46,710 nt of DNA, from the NCBI GenBank assembly GCA_934476455.1, contig CAKSNY010000023.1, positions 1 through 46,710 of the forward strand, read 5' to 3'. Every line of letters starts with the position of its first letter. Position 1 is the stretch's first letter. This DNA is from an uncultured Clostridia bacterium (GTDB taxonomy: Bacteria > Bacillota > Clostridia > UMGS1883). A program made the position numbers and the translations under genes. The notes beneath the pieces are model-generated. The model ran no database searches. It saw nothing but the letters and a program-made list of their open reading frames with translations, and was not told the origin of the DNA. This document shows positions 17,435-26,401 of the stretch, one piece after another.

Positions 17435-19069
17435 ATGATGACAAAGGTAATAGATGCGGCGCTTTTTGCCGAAATGATAATTTCGGGCGCCAACAATCTT
17501 TGCAATAACAGAGAGATTGTGGATTCTCTCAACGTTTTTCCCGTACCGGACGGTGATACCGGTACAAATATGTCGATGACATTTATAAACGCAGCCCGTT
17601 CGCTTGAGGACGGCGCGTACAAAACCGCTTCGGAGGTTGCAAAAATTGCCGCAAAGGCAACGCTTCGCGGGGCGCGCGGTAATTCGGGCGTTATTTTGTC
17701 GCAGATATTCCGCGGCATTGAAAAATCCATAACGGAGCAGGGCGATATTGACTGCGAGCAGCTGAAAAAATGCTTCCGCGGCGCGTGTGACACGGCGTAC
17801 CGTGCCGTTATGAAGCCTACGGAGGGTACGATTCTTACCGTTATACGCGCAGTTGCGTGCGGTGCGGAGGAAAGCAGCGGGGAAGAAATTGCCCAAATTT
17901 TGTCGGACGCCGTTAAAAGCGGCAACAAAGCGCTTTTAAAAACGCAGCAAATGCTTCCGCAGCTTCGCCGGGCAGGCGTGGTAGACGCCGGCGGACAGGG
18001 GCTTATGTTTATTTTAGAGGGTTTTTCGGCAGCGCTCGGCGGCGCGCCCGTTACGCTTAACGATACCGGCTTTTCAAAGCCTGCAAAGGGCAGCGCCCAA
18101 AGCAGCATTAAAACAGAAGATATAAAATTCGCCTATTGTACCGAATTTATTATAAACAAGTATAACGCGGCGGCATCCGCGGCAAAAATGCGCTCGGCAA
18201 TTTCTCCTAAGGGTGACTGTATGATAGTAATTGACGAGGATGACATTGTAAAAGTTCACATTCACACAAACCATCCGGGGTTTGTTTTGGAACAGGCAGT
18301 AAAGCTCGGCGAGCTTGTTAATATTAAAATCGAAAATATGAAAGAGCAACACACCGCACTTACCGGCGGCGCAGAGGAGAGTAAGGAGAAGAAGAACCCT
18401 CCCGCTGACCAAAAAGAGCTTGGGATTGTGTCGGTTGCAAACGGAAACGGGCTTGAGAAAACCTTTAAAGAACTCGGCGCGGATATAGTTGTAAACGGGG
18501 GACAAACGATGAACCCCAGTACGGAGGATATTTTGTCCGCAATATCTGCGGCAAATGCAAAAAATGTTATCGTACTTCCGAATAATAAAAACATTGTTCT
18601 TGCGGCGCAGCAGGCGGCACAGCTTGCAGACTGCACCGTAACGGTTATAGAATCCAAAACCGTTCCCCAGGGAATAGCCGCTATGATGGCATTTTCACCG
18701 CAGGCAGATGTTTCAAAAAATATTGACGGTATGAAAAACGCAATGCAAAATGTGGAAAGCGGCAGCGTAACCCACGCCGTGAAAGACACAGAGCTTGACG
18801 GAAAGAAAATCTGCAAGGGTGATTTTATCGGCGTTTACGGCAGCAGTATAGTTTCTGTGGATAAAGATTTGCCCGCCTGTGCGCTTTCTTTGGTGGAAAG
18901 CATTGCAAACGAAGACAGTGAAATTATTACCATTTACTACGGCAAGGATATAACGGAGGAAACCGCACAAAGCCTCGCAGATTCCGTCGAGGAAGCTTTC
19001 CCCGACGCCGACATCTGCCTTACAAACGGCGGGCAAAGCGTGTACCACTACATTATATCTGTGGAATAA
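17435..19069 (+). CDS. DAK2/DegV-partner kinase-like protein (YloV/FakA family)
   Basis: A 544-residue protein of the dihydroxyacetone-kinase-like YloV/FakA family, whose studied members phosphorylate fatty acids bound to FakB partners. The N-terminal DhaL domain has the Mg-ATP motif PVPDGDTGTNM (D39, D41) and RGARGNSGVILSQ. A variable linker rich in E and K occurs near 305-325, and the C-terminal domain is typical of the family. No fakB/degV gene is in the window. ATGs occur at 17435 and 17438; CGGAGG is 4 nt from the first and 7 nt from the second, so the second may be the real start. Confidence 0.88.
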   Translation: MMTKVIDAALFAEMIISGANNLCNNREIVDSLNVFPVPDGDTGTNMSMTFINAARSLEDGAYKTASEVAKIAAKATLRGARGNSGVILSQIFRGIEKSITEQGDIDCEQLKKCFRGACDTAYRAVMKPTEGTILTVIRAVACGAEESSGEEIAQILSDAVKSGNKALLKTQQMLPQLRRAGVVDAGGQGLMFILEGFSAALGGAPVTLNDTGFSKPAKGSAQSSIKTEDIKFAYCTEFIINKYNAAASAAKMRSAISPKGDCMIVIDEDDIVKVHIHTNHPGFVLEQAVKLGELVNIKIENMKEQHTALTGGAEESKEKKNPPADQKELGIVSVANGNGLEKTFKELGADIVVNGGQTMNPSTEDILSAISAANAKNVIVLPNNKNIVLAAQQAAQLADCTVTVIESKTVPQGIAAMMAFSPQADVSKNIDGMKNAMQNVESGSVTHAVKDTELDGKKICKGDFIGVYGSSIVSVDKDLPACALSLVESIANEDSEIITIYYGKDITEETAQSLADSVEEAFPDADICLTNGGQSVYHYIISVE

Positions 19070-19081
19070 AGGGTAGATATT

Positions 19082-21121
19082 ATGAATCCTTACACTACAA
19101 ATGTAACAGCTTTAAAAGGAATAGGTGACGCCAAGGCGAAGCAGCTGCTTCGCCTTGGCGTTTCTACTGTGTGGGAGCTTTTGGTTCATTTTCCGTCGCG
19201 TTTTGAAGACCGTACGGCTCTAAAGGACATATTCAGTGCGGAGGACGGGCAGTATGCCTGTATAACCGCACGTGTTGTAAGGGCGCCCGCGGAAAACCGC
19301 GTGCGGAAAAACCTTGTATTCTATAAAACCGCTGTAACCGACGGCAGCGGCGTAATGACGTGCACGTTTTTTAATAACAAATACATTAAAAATATGCTTA
19401 AAGAGGGCGAAACCTATACCTTTTACGGGCGCGTAAGGGTGTTCGGAGGAAGAAAGGAAATGACCTCGCCCGAGTTTGAAAGCTCCGATAAGCACAGCGT
19501 TACAAAATGTATAAAGGCGGTTTATCCACTCAGCGCGGGTCTTACGCAAAATTTTATAAGAAACGCCGTAAAAGAGGCGCTGTACCTTTGCGCACCGTAT
19601 TTTGAAGAAACGCTGCCGCCCGAAATATTAAAAAAATACGAGCTTTGCTCTGTGGGCTTTGCGATAAAAAACATTCATTTCCCGACCGATTTTGAAAGCC
19701 TGAATACCGCAAAAAAAAGGCTTGTTTTTGAAGAATTTTTTATTCTCCAGGCTGCCTTGGGCTTTTCTAAAAAATCCTTTTCCGAAAACACCGGGGTTTG
19801 TTTTAAAAAGACCGACACCTCGCCTATAGAAGCGCTCTTTCCTTTCACTTTTACAGCCGCGCAGAAAAGAACCCTGAACGAAATAATATCAGACTTTTCA
19901 AGCGGTTATGCTATGAACCGTCTTGTTCAGGGTGACGTGGGAAGCGGCAAAACCGCCGTTGCGGCAGCCGCGCTCTACATCTGCGCCGCAAACGGATACC
20001 AGTCGGCAATGATGGCGCCTACCGAGGTTTTGGCACGCCAGCACTACCGTGACTTATCCCCCCTTTTGGAAAGTCTGGGCATTAAATGCGTGCTTTTAGC
20101 GGGCAGCACCCCCGCTTCCGAAAAAAGGCAGATTTATGCATTTCTTGAAAACGGAAACGCAAGCGTTGCCTTCGGCACACATGCGCTTATAACGAAGGAG
20201 ATTTCGTTTAAAAACCTTGCGCTTGCAATTACCGACGAGCAGCACCGTTTCGGCGTTCGTCAGCGCGCGGCTCTCGGCGAAAAGGGCAATCATCCGCACA
20301 CAATGGTTATGACGGCAACACCCATCCCCCGCAGCCTTGCGCTTATTATGTACGGCGATATGGATATCTCCGTAATCGACACACTGCCCCCCGGGCGGCA
20401 AAAGATAGACACCTTTTGCGTGGGCGAAAATATGCGCGGGCGGATTTATGCCTTTATAAAACGTGAAATAGAAAGCGGAAGCCGTGTTTACTATGTCTGC
20501 CCATCCGTTGAAGACTCCGGCGAAAACACTATTAAAAGCGTTACCGGGATATATAAGGAATTTTCAGAAAAAATATTTAAGGATATTTCGGTAGGTCTTA
20601 TTCACGGAAAAATGCGCCCCGCCCAAAAAGAGGCGGCAATGCGCGATTTTACGGACGGCAAAACAAGCCTTCTTGTCGCAACCACCGTTATAGAAGTCGG
20701 CGTAAACGTTCCCGAAGCTACGCTTATCGTTATAGAAAATGCTGAACGTTTCGGCTTAAGCCAGCTGCATCAGCTGCGCGGCCGCGTGGGGCGCGGCAAA
20801 ACAAAAAGCTATTGTGTGCTGTTTTGTTCATCAAATTCCGAGGAAACAAAAAAACGTATGGGTGCAATGGTAAAAAGCAACGACGGATTCTTCCTTTCCG
20901 AAACAGACCTTAAGCTTCGCGGTCCGGGCGACTTTTTCGGCACAAGGCAGCACGGTGCCATACACCTAAAAATAGCAGACCTTGCCGAGGATTTTTCCGT
21001 TCTCAAAAAAAGCGGAGAAGCGGCGCGCGAAATGCTTATCTCCGATCCTCTTTTATTGTCATCCCCGCACTTTTATATACGCGAGCGTATTTATAAGCTT
21101 CTTTCCGAATTGGCGCTGTAG
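19082..21121 (+). CDS. recG: ATP-dependent DNA helicase RecG
   Basis: A 679-residue branch-migrating SF2 helicase that reverses stalled forks. The N-terminal wedge/OB domain spans about 60-150. Walker A is GDVGSGKTAVA, motif II is DEQHRFG, motif III is TATPIPRSLAL, and LRGRVGRG lies in motif VI. Length is normal. It begins 12 nt after the FakA-like stop and is the last gene of its operon. Confidence 0.95.
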   Translation: MNPYTTNVTALKGIGDAKAKQLLRLGVSTVWELLVHFPSRFEDRTALKDIFSAEDGQYACITARVVRAPAENRVRKNLVFYKTAVTDGSGVMTCTFFNNKYIKNMLKEGETYTFYGRVRVFGGRKEMTSPEFESSDKHSVTKCIKAVYPLSAGLTQNFIRNAVKEALYLCAPYFEETLPPEILKKYELCSVGFAIKNIHFPTDFESLNTAKKRLVFEEFFILQAALGFSKKSFSENTGVCFKKTDTSPIEALFPFTFTAAQKRTLNEIISDFSSGYAMNRLVQGDVGSGKTAVAAAALYICAANGYQSAMMAPTEVLARQHYRDLSPLLESLGIKCVLLAGSTPASEKRQIYAFLENGNASVAFGTHALITKEISFKNLALAITDEQHRFGVRQRAALGEKGNHPHTMVMTATPIPRSLALIMYGDMDISVIDTLPPGRQKIDTFCVGENMRGRIYAFIKREIESGSRVYYVCPSVEDSGENTIKSVTGIYKEFSEKIFKDISVGLIHGKMRPAQKEAAMRDFTDGKTSLLVATTVIEVGVNVPEATLIVIENAERFGLSQLHQLRGRVGRGKTKSYCVLFCSSNSEETKKRMGAMVKSNDGFFLSETDLKLRGPGDFFGTRQHGAIHLKIADLAEDFSVLKKSGEAAREMLISDPLLLSSPHFYIRERIYKLLSELAL

Positions 21122-21165
21122 CAATTTTGTTTTCAAATTGTTTACAAAGTTTGCCTATGTATTTG

Positions 21166-21194
21166 TTGACTTTTTTTGTCTTAAATGATAAAAT
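21166..21194 (+). promoter_or_regulatory. Sigma-A promoter for the ABC exporter pair
   Basis: TTGACT (21166-21171) and TAAAAT (21189-21194) are separated by 17 nt. Transcription would start near 21201, giving a leader of about 80 nt. Confidence 0.65.
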
Positions 21195-21215
21195 AACCTA
21201 AACAATTTAATATAT

Positions 21216-21278
21216 ATGTGCACCGCGGCCCGGCAGCCATGCGGTGTGCTTATTTTTAATGTCGGCAAGAAAGGATGA
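21216..21278 (+). promoter_or_regulatory. ABC-exporter leader: hairpin plus possible 20-codon leader ORF
   Basis: CACCGC (21221-21226) pairs with GCGGTG (21241-21246), with an inner GGC/GCC helix, and is followed by TATTTTT. A 20-codon frame (ATG at 21216, TGA at 21276-21278) spans the hairpin and ends 4 nt before the exporter start. It lacks a clear ribosome site. The arrangement could be an attenuator of the kind known for BmrCD-type exporters, but this is inference. Confidence 0.35.
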
Positions 21279-21282
21279 TTGC

Positions 21283-23028
21283 ATGATTAAAAGGCTGGCA
21301 AAATGTGTGCGCGAGTATAAAATGCCCACAATTCTCACGCTTGTTTTCATATTGGGCGAAGCTGTTATAGAAACGTTTATACCGTTTATAACGGCAAATC
21401 TTGTAAACAGAATAAAGGCAGGCATAGATATGGAGGCTATGGTTAAAACCGGGCTTTTCCTTGCCGTTATGGCATGTCTTTCGCTTGCATGCGGCGCCGT
21501 TGCGGCTTTCACCTGTTCTAAGGCGGCGGCAGGCTTTGCCAAAAATCTAAGAAGCGATATTTTCCGAAAAGTTCAGACATACAATTTTGAAAATATCGAT
21601 AAATTTTCTTCTTCTTCTTTGGTTACGCGTATGACAACCGATGTTACAAACGTTCAGATGTCGTTTATGATGATAATACGCACCGCAATACGCAGCCCGC
21701 TTATGCTTACTTTTTCGATTATTATGGCATATGTTATGGGCGGCGCGCTTTCAACGGCTTTTGTGGTTGTTATTCCGCTACTTGCCTTCGGTCTTTATTT
21801 TATCAGCCGCAAGGCAATGCCCGCATTCCGCAGCGTTTTCAAAAAGTACGACCGTTTGAACGAGTCTATAGAGGAAAATGTGCGTGCAATGCGCGTTGTA
21901 AAAGGCTTTGCACGCGAAGAATACGAAAAAGAGAAATTCGGCGTTGCCGCAGAGGATATCCGCGGCGACTTTACAAGGGCGGAACGTATCGTTGCGCTTA
22001 ACACGCCGCTTATGCAAATATGTATGAACATAATTATGGTGTTTGTGCTGTGGTTTGGCTCTAAAATGACAATTCTCAGCGGCGGCACACGTATTGACGT
22101 CGGGCAGATTTCGGCAATGATTACCTACGGCATACAGATACTTATGTCACTTATGATGCTTTCTATGATATATGTTATGATAACTATGTCGGCGGAATCG
22201 GCAAAAAGAATTTGCGAGGTGCTTGACGAGGTTCCCACCCTGGCAGAAAACGAAAGCCCGAGCGATAATGTTACGGACGGCTCGGTTGAATTTGACGGCG
22301 TAAGCTTTAAATACTCGCGCAGTGCAAAAAGATATGCCCTCAGTGATATAAATCTTAAGATAAATTCCGGTATGACGGTGGGCATAATAGGTACAACAGG
22401 CTCCAGTAAATCCACCCTTGTGCAGCTTATCCCGCGCCTGTATGATGCCACAGAGGGAACAGTGCGCGTAGGCGGAAAGGATGTGCGCGACTATAGCATA
22501 CATTCCCTAAGAAATGCCGTTTCAATGGTTCTTCAAAAGAATTTGCTTTTCTCGGGAACAATTAAAGAAAACCTTAAATGGGGCAACGAAAATGCCACCG
22601 ATGAGGAAATAGTTCAGGCGTGCCGCCTCGCCTGTGCGGACGAGTTTGTGTCCTCCTTCCCCGAAGGGTACGACACCTATATAGAACAAGGCGGAACGAA
22701 TGTGTCGGGCGGTCAGAAACAGCGCCTGTGCATAGCGCGCGCCCTTTTGAAAAAGCCTAAAATTCTTATTCTGGATGATTCAACAAGCGCAGTTGACACA
22801 AAAACAGACGCGCAAATCCGCAGCGGGCTTAAAAAATATGTTCCGGAAACCACCAAAATTATTATAGCGCAGCGTATATCCTCCGTTCAGGACGCCGATA
22901 TGATAATAGTAATGGACAACGGCAAAATTTCTATGACGGGTACGCACGAATACCTCCTTGAAAACAGCGATATATACAAAGAGGTTTACACCCAGCAAAC
23001 AAACGGAGGTGATGAAGATGAACGCTAA
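21283..23028 (+). CDS. ABC multidrug exporter half-transporter, degenerate-site subunit
   Basis: A 581-residue type IV ABC exporter: a six-helix transmembrane domain, then an ATPase. The Walker A is GTTGSSKST, with Ser where Gly is usual. The signature NVSGGQKQR is intact. The residue after Walker B is Asp instead of the catalytic Glu (ILDDSTSAVD), as in the degenerate half of heterodimeric exporters such as YheI/BmrC. The start was set at the ATG at 21283, with AAAGGA 7 nt upstream; an earlier in-frame ATG falls inside the leader hairpin. Its 3' end overlaps the partner gene by 11 nt. The substrate is unknown; drug or peptide export is the family expectation. Confidence 0.9.
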   Translation: MIKRLAKCVREYKMPTILTLVFILGEAVIETFIPFITANLVNRIKAGIDMEAMVKTGLFLAVMACLSLACGAVAAFTCSKAAAGFAKNLRSDIFRKVQTYNFENIDKFSSSSLVTRMTTDVTNVQMSFMMIIRTAIRSPLMLTFSIIMAYVMGGALSTAFVVVIPLLAFGLYFISRKAMPAFRSVFKKYDRLNESIEENVRAMRVVKGFAREEYEKEKFGVAAEDIRGDFTRAERIVALNTPLMQICMNIIMVFVLWFGSKMTILSGGTRIDVGQISAMITYGIQILMSLMMLSMIYVMITMSAESAKRICEVLDEVPTLAENESPSDNVTDGSVEFDGVSFKYSRSAKRYALSDINLKINSGMTVGIIGTTGSSKSTLVQLIPRLYDATEGTVRVGGKDVRDYSIHSLRNAVSMVLQKNLLFSGTIKENLKWGNENATDEEIVQACRLACADEFVSSFPEGYDTYIEQGGTNVSGGQKQRLCIARALLKKPKILILDDSTSAVDTKTDAQIRSGLKKYVPETTKIIIAQRISSVQDADMIIVMDNGKISMTGTHEYLLENSDIYKEVYTQQTNGGDEDER

Positions 23029-24916
23029 AAATAAAAAAATGAACACTGCCGCTTTTGCGCGCGTTATATCTTCTTTATTTAAGTTTTATCCCCGTCTTGT
23101 GCCGGTAACGATATTCTGCATACTCTTTGCGGCAGCGTCTGCGGCAGTGCCGGACGTATTTATCCAAAAGGTTATGGCAGTTATTGAAAAATGGTATATT
23201 TCCGGTAATTGGGACGCCGCCAAGGCAGAACTTCAGCCCAAAATGATATTTCTTATAGTTATGTATATTATATCGCTTATTGCCGCAGTTGTTTACACCC
23301 AGCTTATGGCGTTTATCACGCAGGGCTTTTTGTGCAAGCTGCGCCGCAGTATGTTTGACGGAATGCAGGACCTTCCGATACGTTATTTTGACACGCACAA
23401 GCACGGCGATATTATGAGTTATTATACAAACGACATAGATACCCTGAGGCAGCTTGTGTCGCAATCTCTTCCGGCTATATTGCGCGCAGGCGCGGTCGTT
23501 GTTTCCGTATTGGGAATAATGCTTTATTACAGCGTATGGATGACCTTTATCGTTCTTATCGGTGTATTTATAATGATGAATGTATCTAAAAAATTCGGCG
23601 GCGGCTCGGCAAAATACTTTATACGCCAGCAGCAGTCCCTTGGGAAAGCAGAGGGCTTTATTCAGGAAATAATGAACGGGCAGAAGGTTGTAAAGGTTTT
23701 CTGCCACGAGAAAGAGTGCGAGGAGGACTTTGACAAAATAAACAACGCTCTTATGGAGGATTCTTTCCGCGCACACACCTACGCAAATATTTTAGGGCCG
23801 ATTATCCAGAACATCGGCAATATTATATACGTTATAGTAGCGCTTGCCGGCGGTATATTTCTTCTTACCGGCACAAAAAATATAAGCATTTCGGCGCTTC
23901 CTTTCAGCATAAGCGTTGTCGTGCCGTTTCTTAATATGACAAAGCAGTTTACAGGCAATGTAAACCAGCTTTCGCAGCAAATCAACTCCATTGTGATGGG
24001 CGTTGCCGGGGCAGAGCGAATTTTCGCCCTTACCGATGAAAAGCCCGAAACGGATGACGGCTATGTAACGCTTGTCAATGCCGAAATTTCAGAGGACGGC
24101 ACCGTTAAGGAATCCGCCCGCAGAACAGGGCAATGGGCATGGAAACATCCCCACGGGGACGGCAGCCTTACCTATACGCCGCTGCGCGGCGATGTGCGTA
24201 TGTATGACGTGGACTTTGCCTATACCGAGGATAAGCCCGTTTTGCACGATGTTACCGTATACGCAGAGCCGGGGCAGAAGGTGGCGTTTGTCGGCGCAAC
24301 GGGTGCCGGCAAGACAACCATTACCAACCTTATTAACAGATACTACGATATCGCAGACGGTAAAATCAGGTACGACGGAATAAACGTAAACAAAATTAAG
24401 AAAAAAGACCTTCGCCATTCTCTCGGTATAGTTTTGCAGGAAACAAATTTGTTTACAGGCACCGTTATGGATAATATACGCTACGGAAGACTTGACGCAA
24501 CCGACGAAGAATGTATTGAAGCTGCTCGCCTTGCCGGTGCGGATGACTTTATCACAAGGCTTCCCGGGGGGTACGACACGCTTTTGTCAAACAACGGTTC
24601 CAACCTTTCTCAGGGGCAGCGTCAGCTTATAGCAATTGCGCGTGCAGCCGTAAACGACCCGCCTGTAATGATTCTTGACGAGGCAACCTCTTCTATCGAT
24701 ACCAGAACCGAAGCAATAGTGCAGCGCGGTATGGATAAGCTTATGGAGGGACGAACGGTGTTTGTTATAGCTCACAGGCTTTCAACGGTTATGAATTCCG
24801 ATGTTATTATGGTTCTTGACCACGGCAGAATAATAGAACGCGGCGACCATAAGAAGCTTATAGACGAAAAAGGCACTTACTATCGCTTGTATACAGGTGC
24901 ATTTGAGCTTGAATAA
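23018..24916 (+). CDS. ABC multidrug exporter half-transporter, catalytic subunit
   Basis: A 632-residue exporter subunit with canonical ATPase motifs: Walker A GATGAGKTT, signature LSQGQRQL, Walker B ILDEATSSID. It should complement the degenerate site of the upstream subunit, as in YheH/BmrD. An insertion of about 30 residues between the membrane domain and ATPase (residues about 350-390, rich in G, D, W and H) is longer than usual. The start at 23018 is set by GGAGG 8 nt upstream; earlier in-frame ATGs are too close to it or inside the upstream gene. The gene ends directly at a repeat element. Confidence 0.9.
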   Translation: MNAKNKKMNTAAFARVISSLFKFYPRLVPVTIFCILFAAASAAVPDVFIQKVMAVIEKWYISGNWDAAKAELQPKMIFLIVMYIISLIAAVVYTQLMAFITQGFLCKLRRSMFDGMQDLPIRYFDTHKHGDIMSYYTNDIDTLRQLVSQSLPAILRAGAVVVSVLGIMLYYSVWMTFIVLIGVFIMMNVSKKFGGGSAKYFIRQQQSLGKAEGFIQEIMNGQKVVKVFCHEKECEEDFDKINNALMEDSFRAHTYANILGPIIQNIGNIIYVIVALAGGIFLLTGTKNISISALPFSISVVVPFLNMTKQFTGNVNQLSQQINSIVMGVAGAERIFALTDEKPETDDGYVTLVNAEISEDGTVKESARRTGQWAWKHPHGDGSLTYTPLRGDVRMYDVDFAYTEDKPVLHDVTVYAEPGQKVAFVGATGAGKTTITNLINRYYDIADGKIRYDGINVNKIKKKDLRHSLGIVLQETNLFTGTVMDNIRYGRLDATDEECIEAARLAGADDFITRLPGGYDTLLSNNGSNLSQGQRQLIAIARAAVNDPPVMILDEATSSIDTRTEAIVQRGMDKLMEGRTVFVIAHRLSTVMNSDVIMVLDHGRIIERGDHKKLIDEKGTYYRLYTGAFELE

Positions 24917-25249
24917 CAAAAAAGGTGGGGCTGTTTAAAAGTCAATTGACTTAGCCACAGCCCGGTAAGGAAGTATTGCCCTGATAAACATCCTTTTTGC
25001 GAATTTCTGTGTTAAAAAAGGCTCGAAATCCGACAGGATTACTCGCTTTTTTGCCTTGAAATTCATCAAAAATTATTGTTTACAGGGTGCAAAGCAGTTT
25101 TGAATGTCGGAGTTTAAGATTTAGGCAAGCAAAAAGGCACCGTGACTTATGTATACGGTGTCTTTTTTGCGAAGTATAAACTTAAAATACGGCTTCAAAA
25201 CCAATGCTTCCTTATCGGGTTGTGGCTTTTTAAACAGCCCCTTTTTTGC
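24917..25249. mobile_element. MITE-like inverted-repeat element
   Basis: The left arm (24917-24978) and right arm (25202-25249) are imperfect inverted copies: both contain CAAAAAAGG, GGGGCTGTTTAAAA, AGCCACA(G/A)CCCG(G/A)TAAGGAAG and (G/A)(T/C)ATTG. The left arm has an extra 12 nt that forms a 14-bp palindrome (24939-24952). Nested inner pairings include CCCTGATAAACA (24980-24991) with TGTTTACAGGG (25078-25088). There is no transposase. The minus strand encodes a frame containing KFAKRMFIRAILPYRAVAK. I recall near-identical spurious peptides in many clostridial genomes, which supports a dispersed repeat family. Target-site duplications could not be identified. The ends abut the stop codons of two convergent genes. 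Confidence 0.65.
25134..25173 (+). terminator. Hairpin inside the repeat element
   Basis: GGCACCGT and ACGGTGTC form an 8-bp stem (one G-T pair) with an 11-nt loop, preceded by AAAAA and followed by TTTTTT. It is a plausible bidirectional intrinsic terminator between the ABC operon and the convergent PspC gene. Confidence 0.55.
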
Positions 25250-25250
25250 T

Positions 25251-25442
25251 TTACATTATGTCTATATCGTCAGGCAGTATTATCGCCGCAATGATATATG
25301 CCAATATTCCCGTTCCGGCACAAAATATCAAAAGCGCCCAAACAAGCCTTACAAGTGTAGAGTCTATATCAAAATATTCCGCTATACCGCCGCACACACC
25401 GCAAATCTTTTTATCAGTGGTAGACTTACAAATTTTCTTCAC
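25251..25442 (-). CDS. PspC-domain membrane protein
   Basis: A 63-residue stand-alone PspC domain protein. ICGVCGGIAEYFDIDSTLVR is the family signature, followed by one transmembrane helix (about 34-57). PspC-domain proteins act in envelope-stress sensing, but the role of such mini-versions is undefined. The start is GTG, with a GGGG ribosome site 8 nt upstream; the upstream ATG at 25450 is in another frame and stops at once. Its stop codon lies 2 nt from the repeat element. Confidence 0.85.
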   Translation of the reverse strand: MKKICKSTTDKKICGVCGGIAEYFDIDSTLVRLVWALLIFCAGTGILAYIIAAIILPDDIDIM

Positions 25443-25487
25443 GTTTTCATCCCCAGTCCAAAGACCTAAAAGTTATATCACAATGGG

Positions 25488-26138
25488 TTATTCGTCCTCA
25501 TCCTCGTCATCTTCTTCGTCTTCGTACTCGGCATCGTAATCAGGCTCTTCATCGTCTTCCTCATCGTCCTCATACTCGTCCTCGTCATCATCTTCTTCGT
25601 CATCTTCACCGCGCTTAAAGATAATGCTTCCCGCAAAAACAAGGCATACAATGATTATCAATATCAAACATACTATAATTATCTTACGCATAGCGCTGCC
25701 TGTTGATTTTTTTGCCGTAGCAGTGTCCTCTTTAGCAACATCGGTCTTTTTCTGCGAAGTTGTCTTAGAATCACTTCCGTCACTTACCTCGGAAGTATCA
25801 TCCGTGTTTTGCGCATTGTTTTCCGCGTCCTTCTGCTGCTGGCGTTTTGCGTCCGCCTCAGACTGCTTATACTGGGCAAGCTCGCCCTTTACACGGCTTA
25901 TTTCCGATTTATAGGTGCTTATCTCCGTCTGAAGGCGTGTAACCTCAATCTCCTGCTCCTGCTCCAAATCCTGAAGCCGCTGCGTCATTTCTTTAGTTTG
26001 TTTTCCGCTTGCCGCCGCTCTGCCTATAAGTATTCCTACAACAAGAAATACCGCGCAAAGCACTATCGCAGCCGAAAAAGTAATTTTTGTTTTCTTCTTC
26101 CTTAATGGTGTAACATTTTTGTAGCCGCCGTTTTCCAT
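25488..26138 (-). CDS. Two-TM coiled-coil protein with highly acidic C-terminal tail
   Basis: A 216-residue protein that I do not recognise. In order it has a basic N-terminus, a TM helix (about 22-42), a coiled coil rich in Q, E and L (about 50-105), a polar D/S/T/K linker, a second TM helix (about 150-172), and a tail of about 43 residues that is almost entirely D, E and Y. Both termini would face the same side of the membrane. The ATG at 26138 has GGAGGG 7 nt upstream; a longer frame upstream would start inside the promoter. It lies next to PspC, so an envelope role is possible but unproven. Confidence 0.75.
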   Translation of the reverse strand: MENGGYKNVTPLRKKKTKITFSAAIVLCAVFLVVGILIGRAAASGKQTKEMTQRLQDLEQEQEIEVTRLQTEISTYKSEISRVKGELAQYKQSEADAKRQQQKDAENNAQNTDDTSEVSDGSDSKTTSQKKTDVAKEDTATAKKSTGSAMRKIIIVCLILIIIVCLVFAGSIIFKRGEDDEEDDDEDEYEDDEEDDEEPDYDAEYEDEEDDEDEDE

Positions 26139-26184
26139 AAACAAACCCTCCGCCGTAAATAAATATGGATAAATTCTTTCTTTC

Positions 26185-26213
26185 AGTATAGCACAAAAAA
26201 TTCTTCTGTACAA
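26185..26213 (-). promoter_or_regulatory. Sigma-A promoter for the acidic-tail protein
   Basis: On the minus strand TTGTAC (26208-26213) and TATACT (26185-26190) are separated by 17 nt, about 47 bp before the ATG. PspC follows this gene after 45 nt with no visible terminator, so the two may be cotranscribed. Confidence 0.7.
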
Positions 26214-26347
26214 GAGAAAAAAACAAATTTCGCGCCGCTATGACAAAATTATTTCAGTCATTATTTTCATTCGCAGCACAATTAAACGTATAAAAAACAG
26301 CGTTAACATATATCATTTAAAAAAACGGTATTTTTTCGAAAAAATTG

Positions 26348-26376
26348 TTGACAAACAGCTTTAAAAGTAGTATATT
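26348..26376 (+). promoter_or_regulatory. Sigma-A promoter for tRNA-Gln
   Basis: TTGACA (26348-26353) and TATATT (26371-26376) are separated by 17 nt. The promoter ends 25 bp before the tRNA. Confidence 0.75.
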
Positions 26377-26401
26377 ATTTAAGTACCTTTTGTGTATATA
26401 T

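Noticed and set aside
22958..23017. Longer N-terminus for the second ABC subunit
   Set aside because: It would lie inside the upstream gene; GGAGG at 23005-23009 points to the ATG at 23018.
24936..25059. Short peptide frames inside the inverted-repeat element
   Set aside because: They lack start signals and read through the palindromic arms; useful only as a fingerprint of the repeat family.
25246..25539. Plus-strand frame ending in a serine run
   Set aside because: It is the antisense of the acidic tail codons and the PspC gene.
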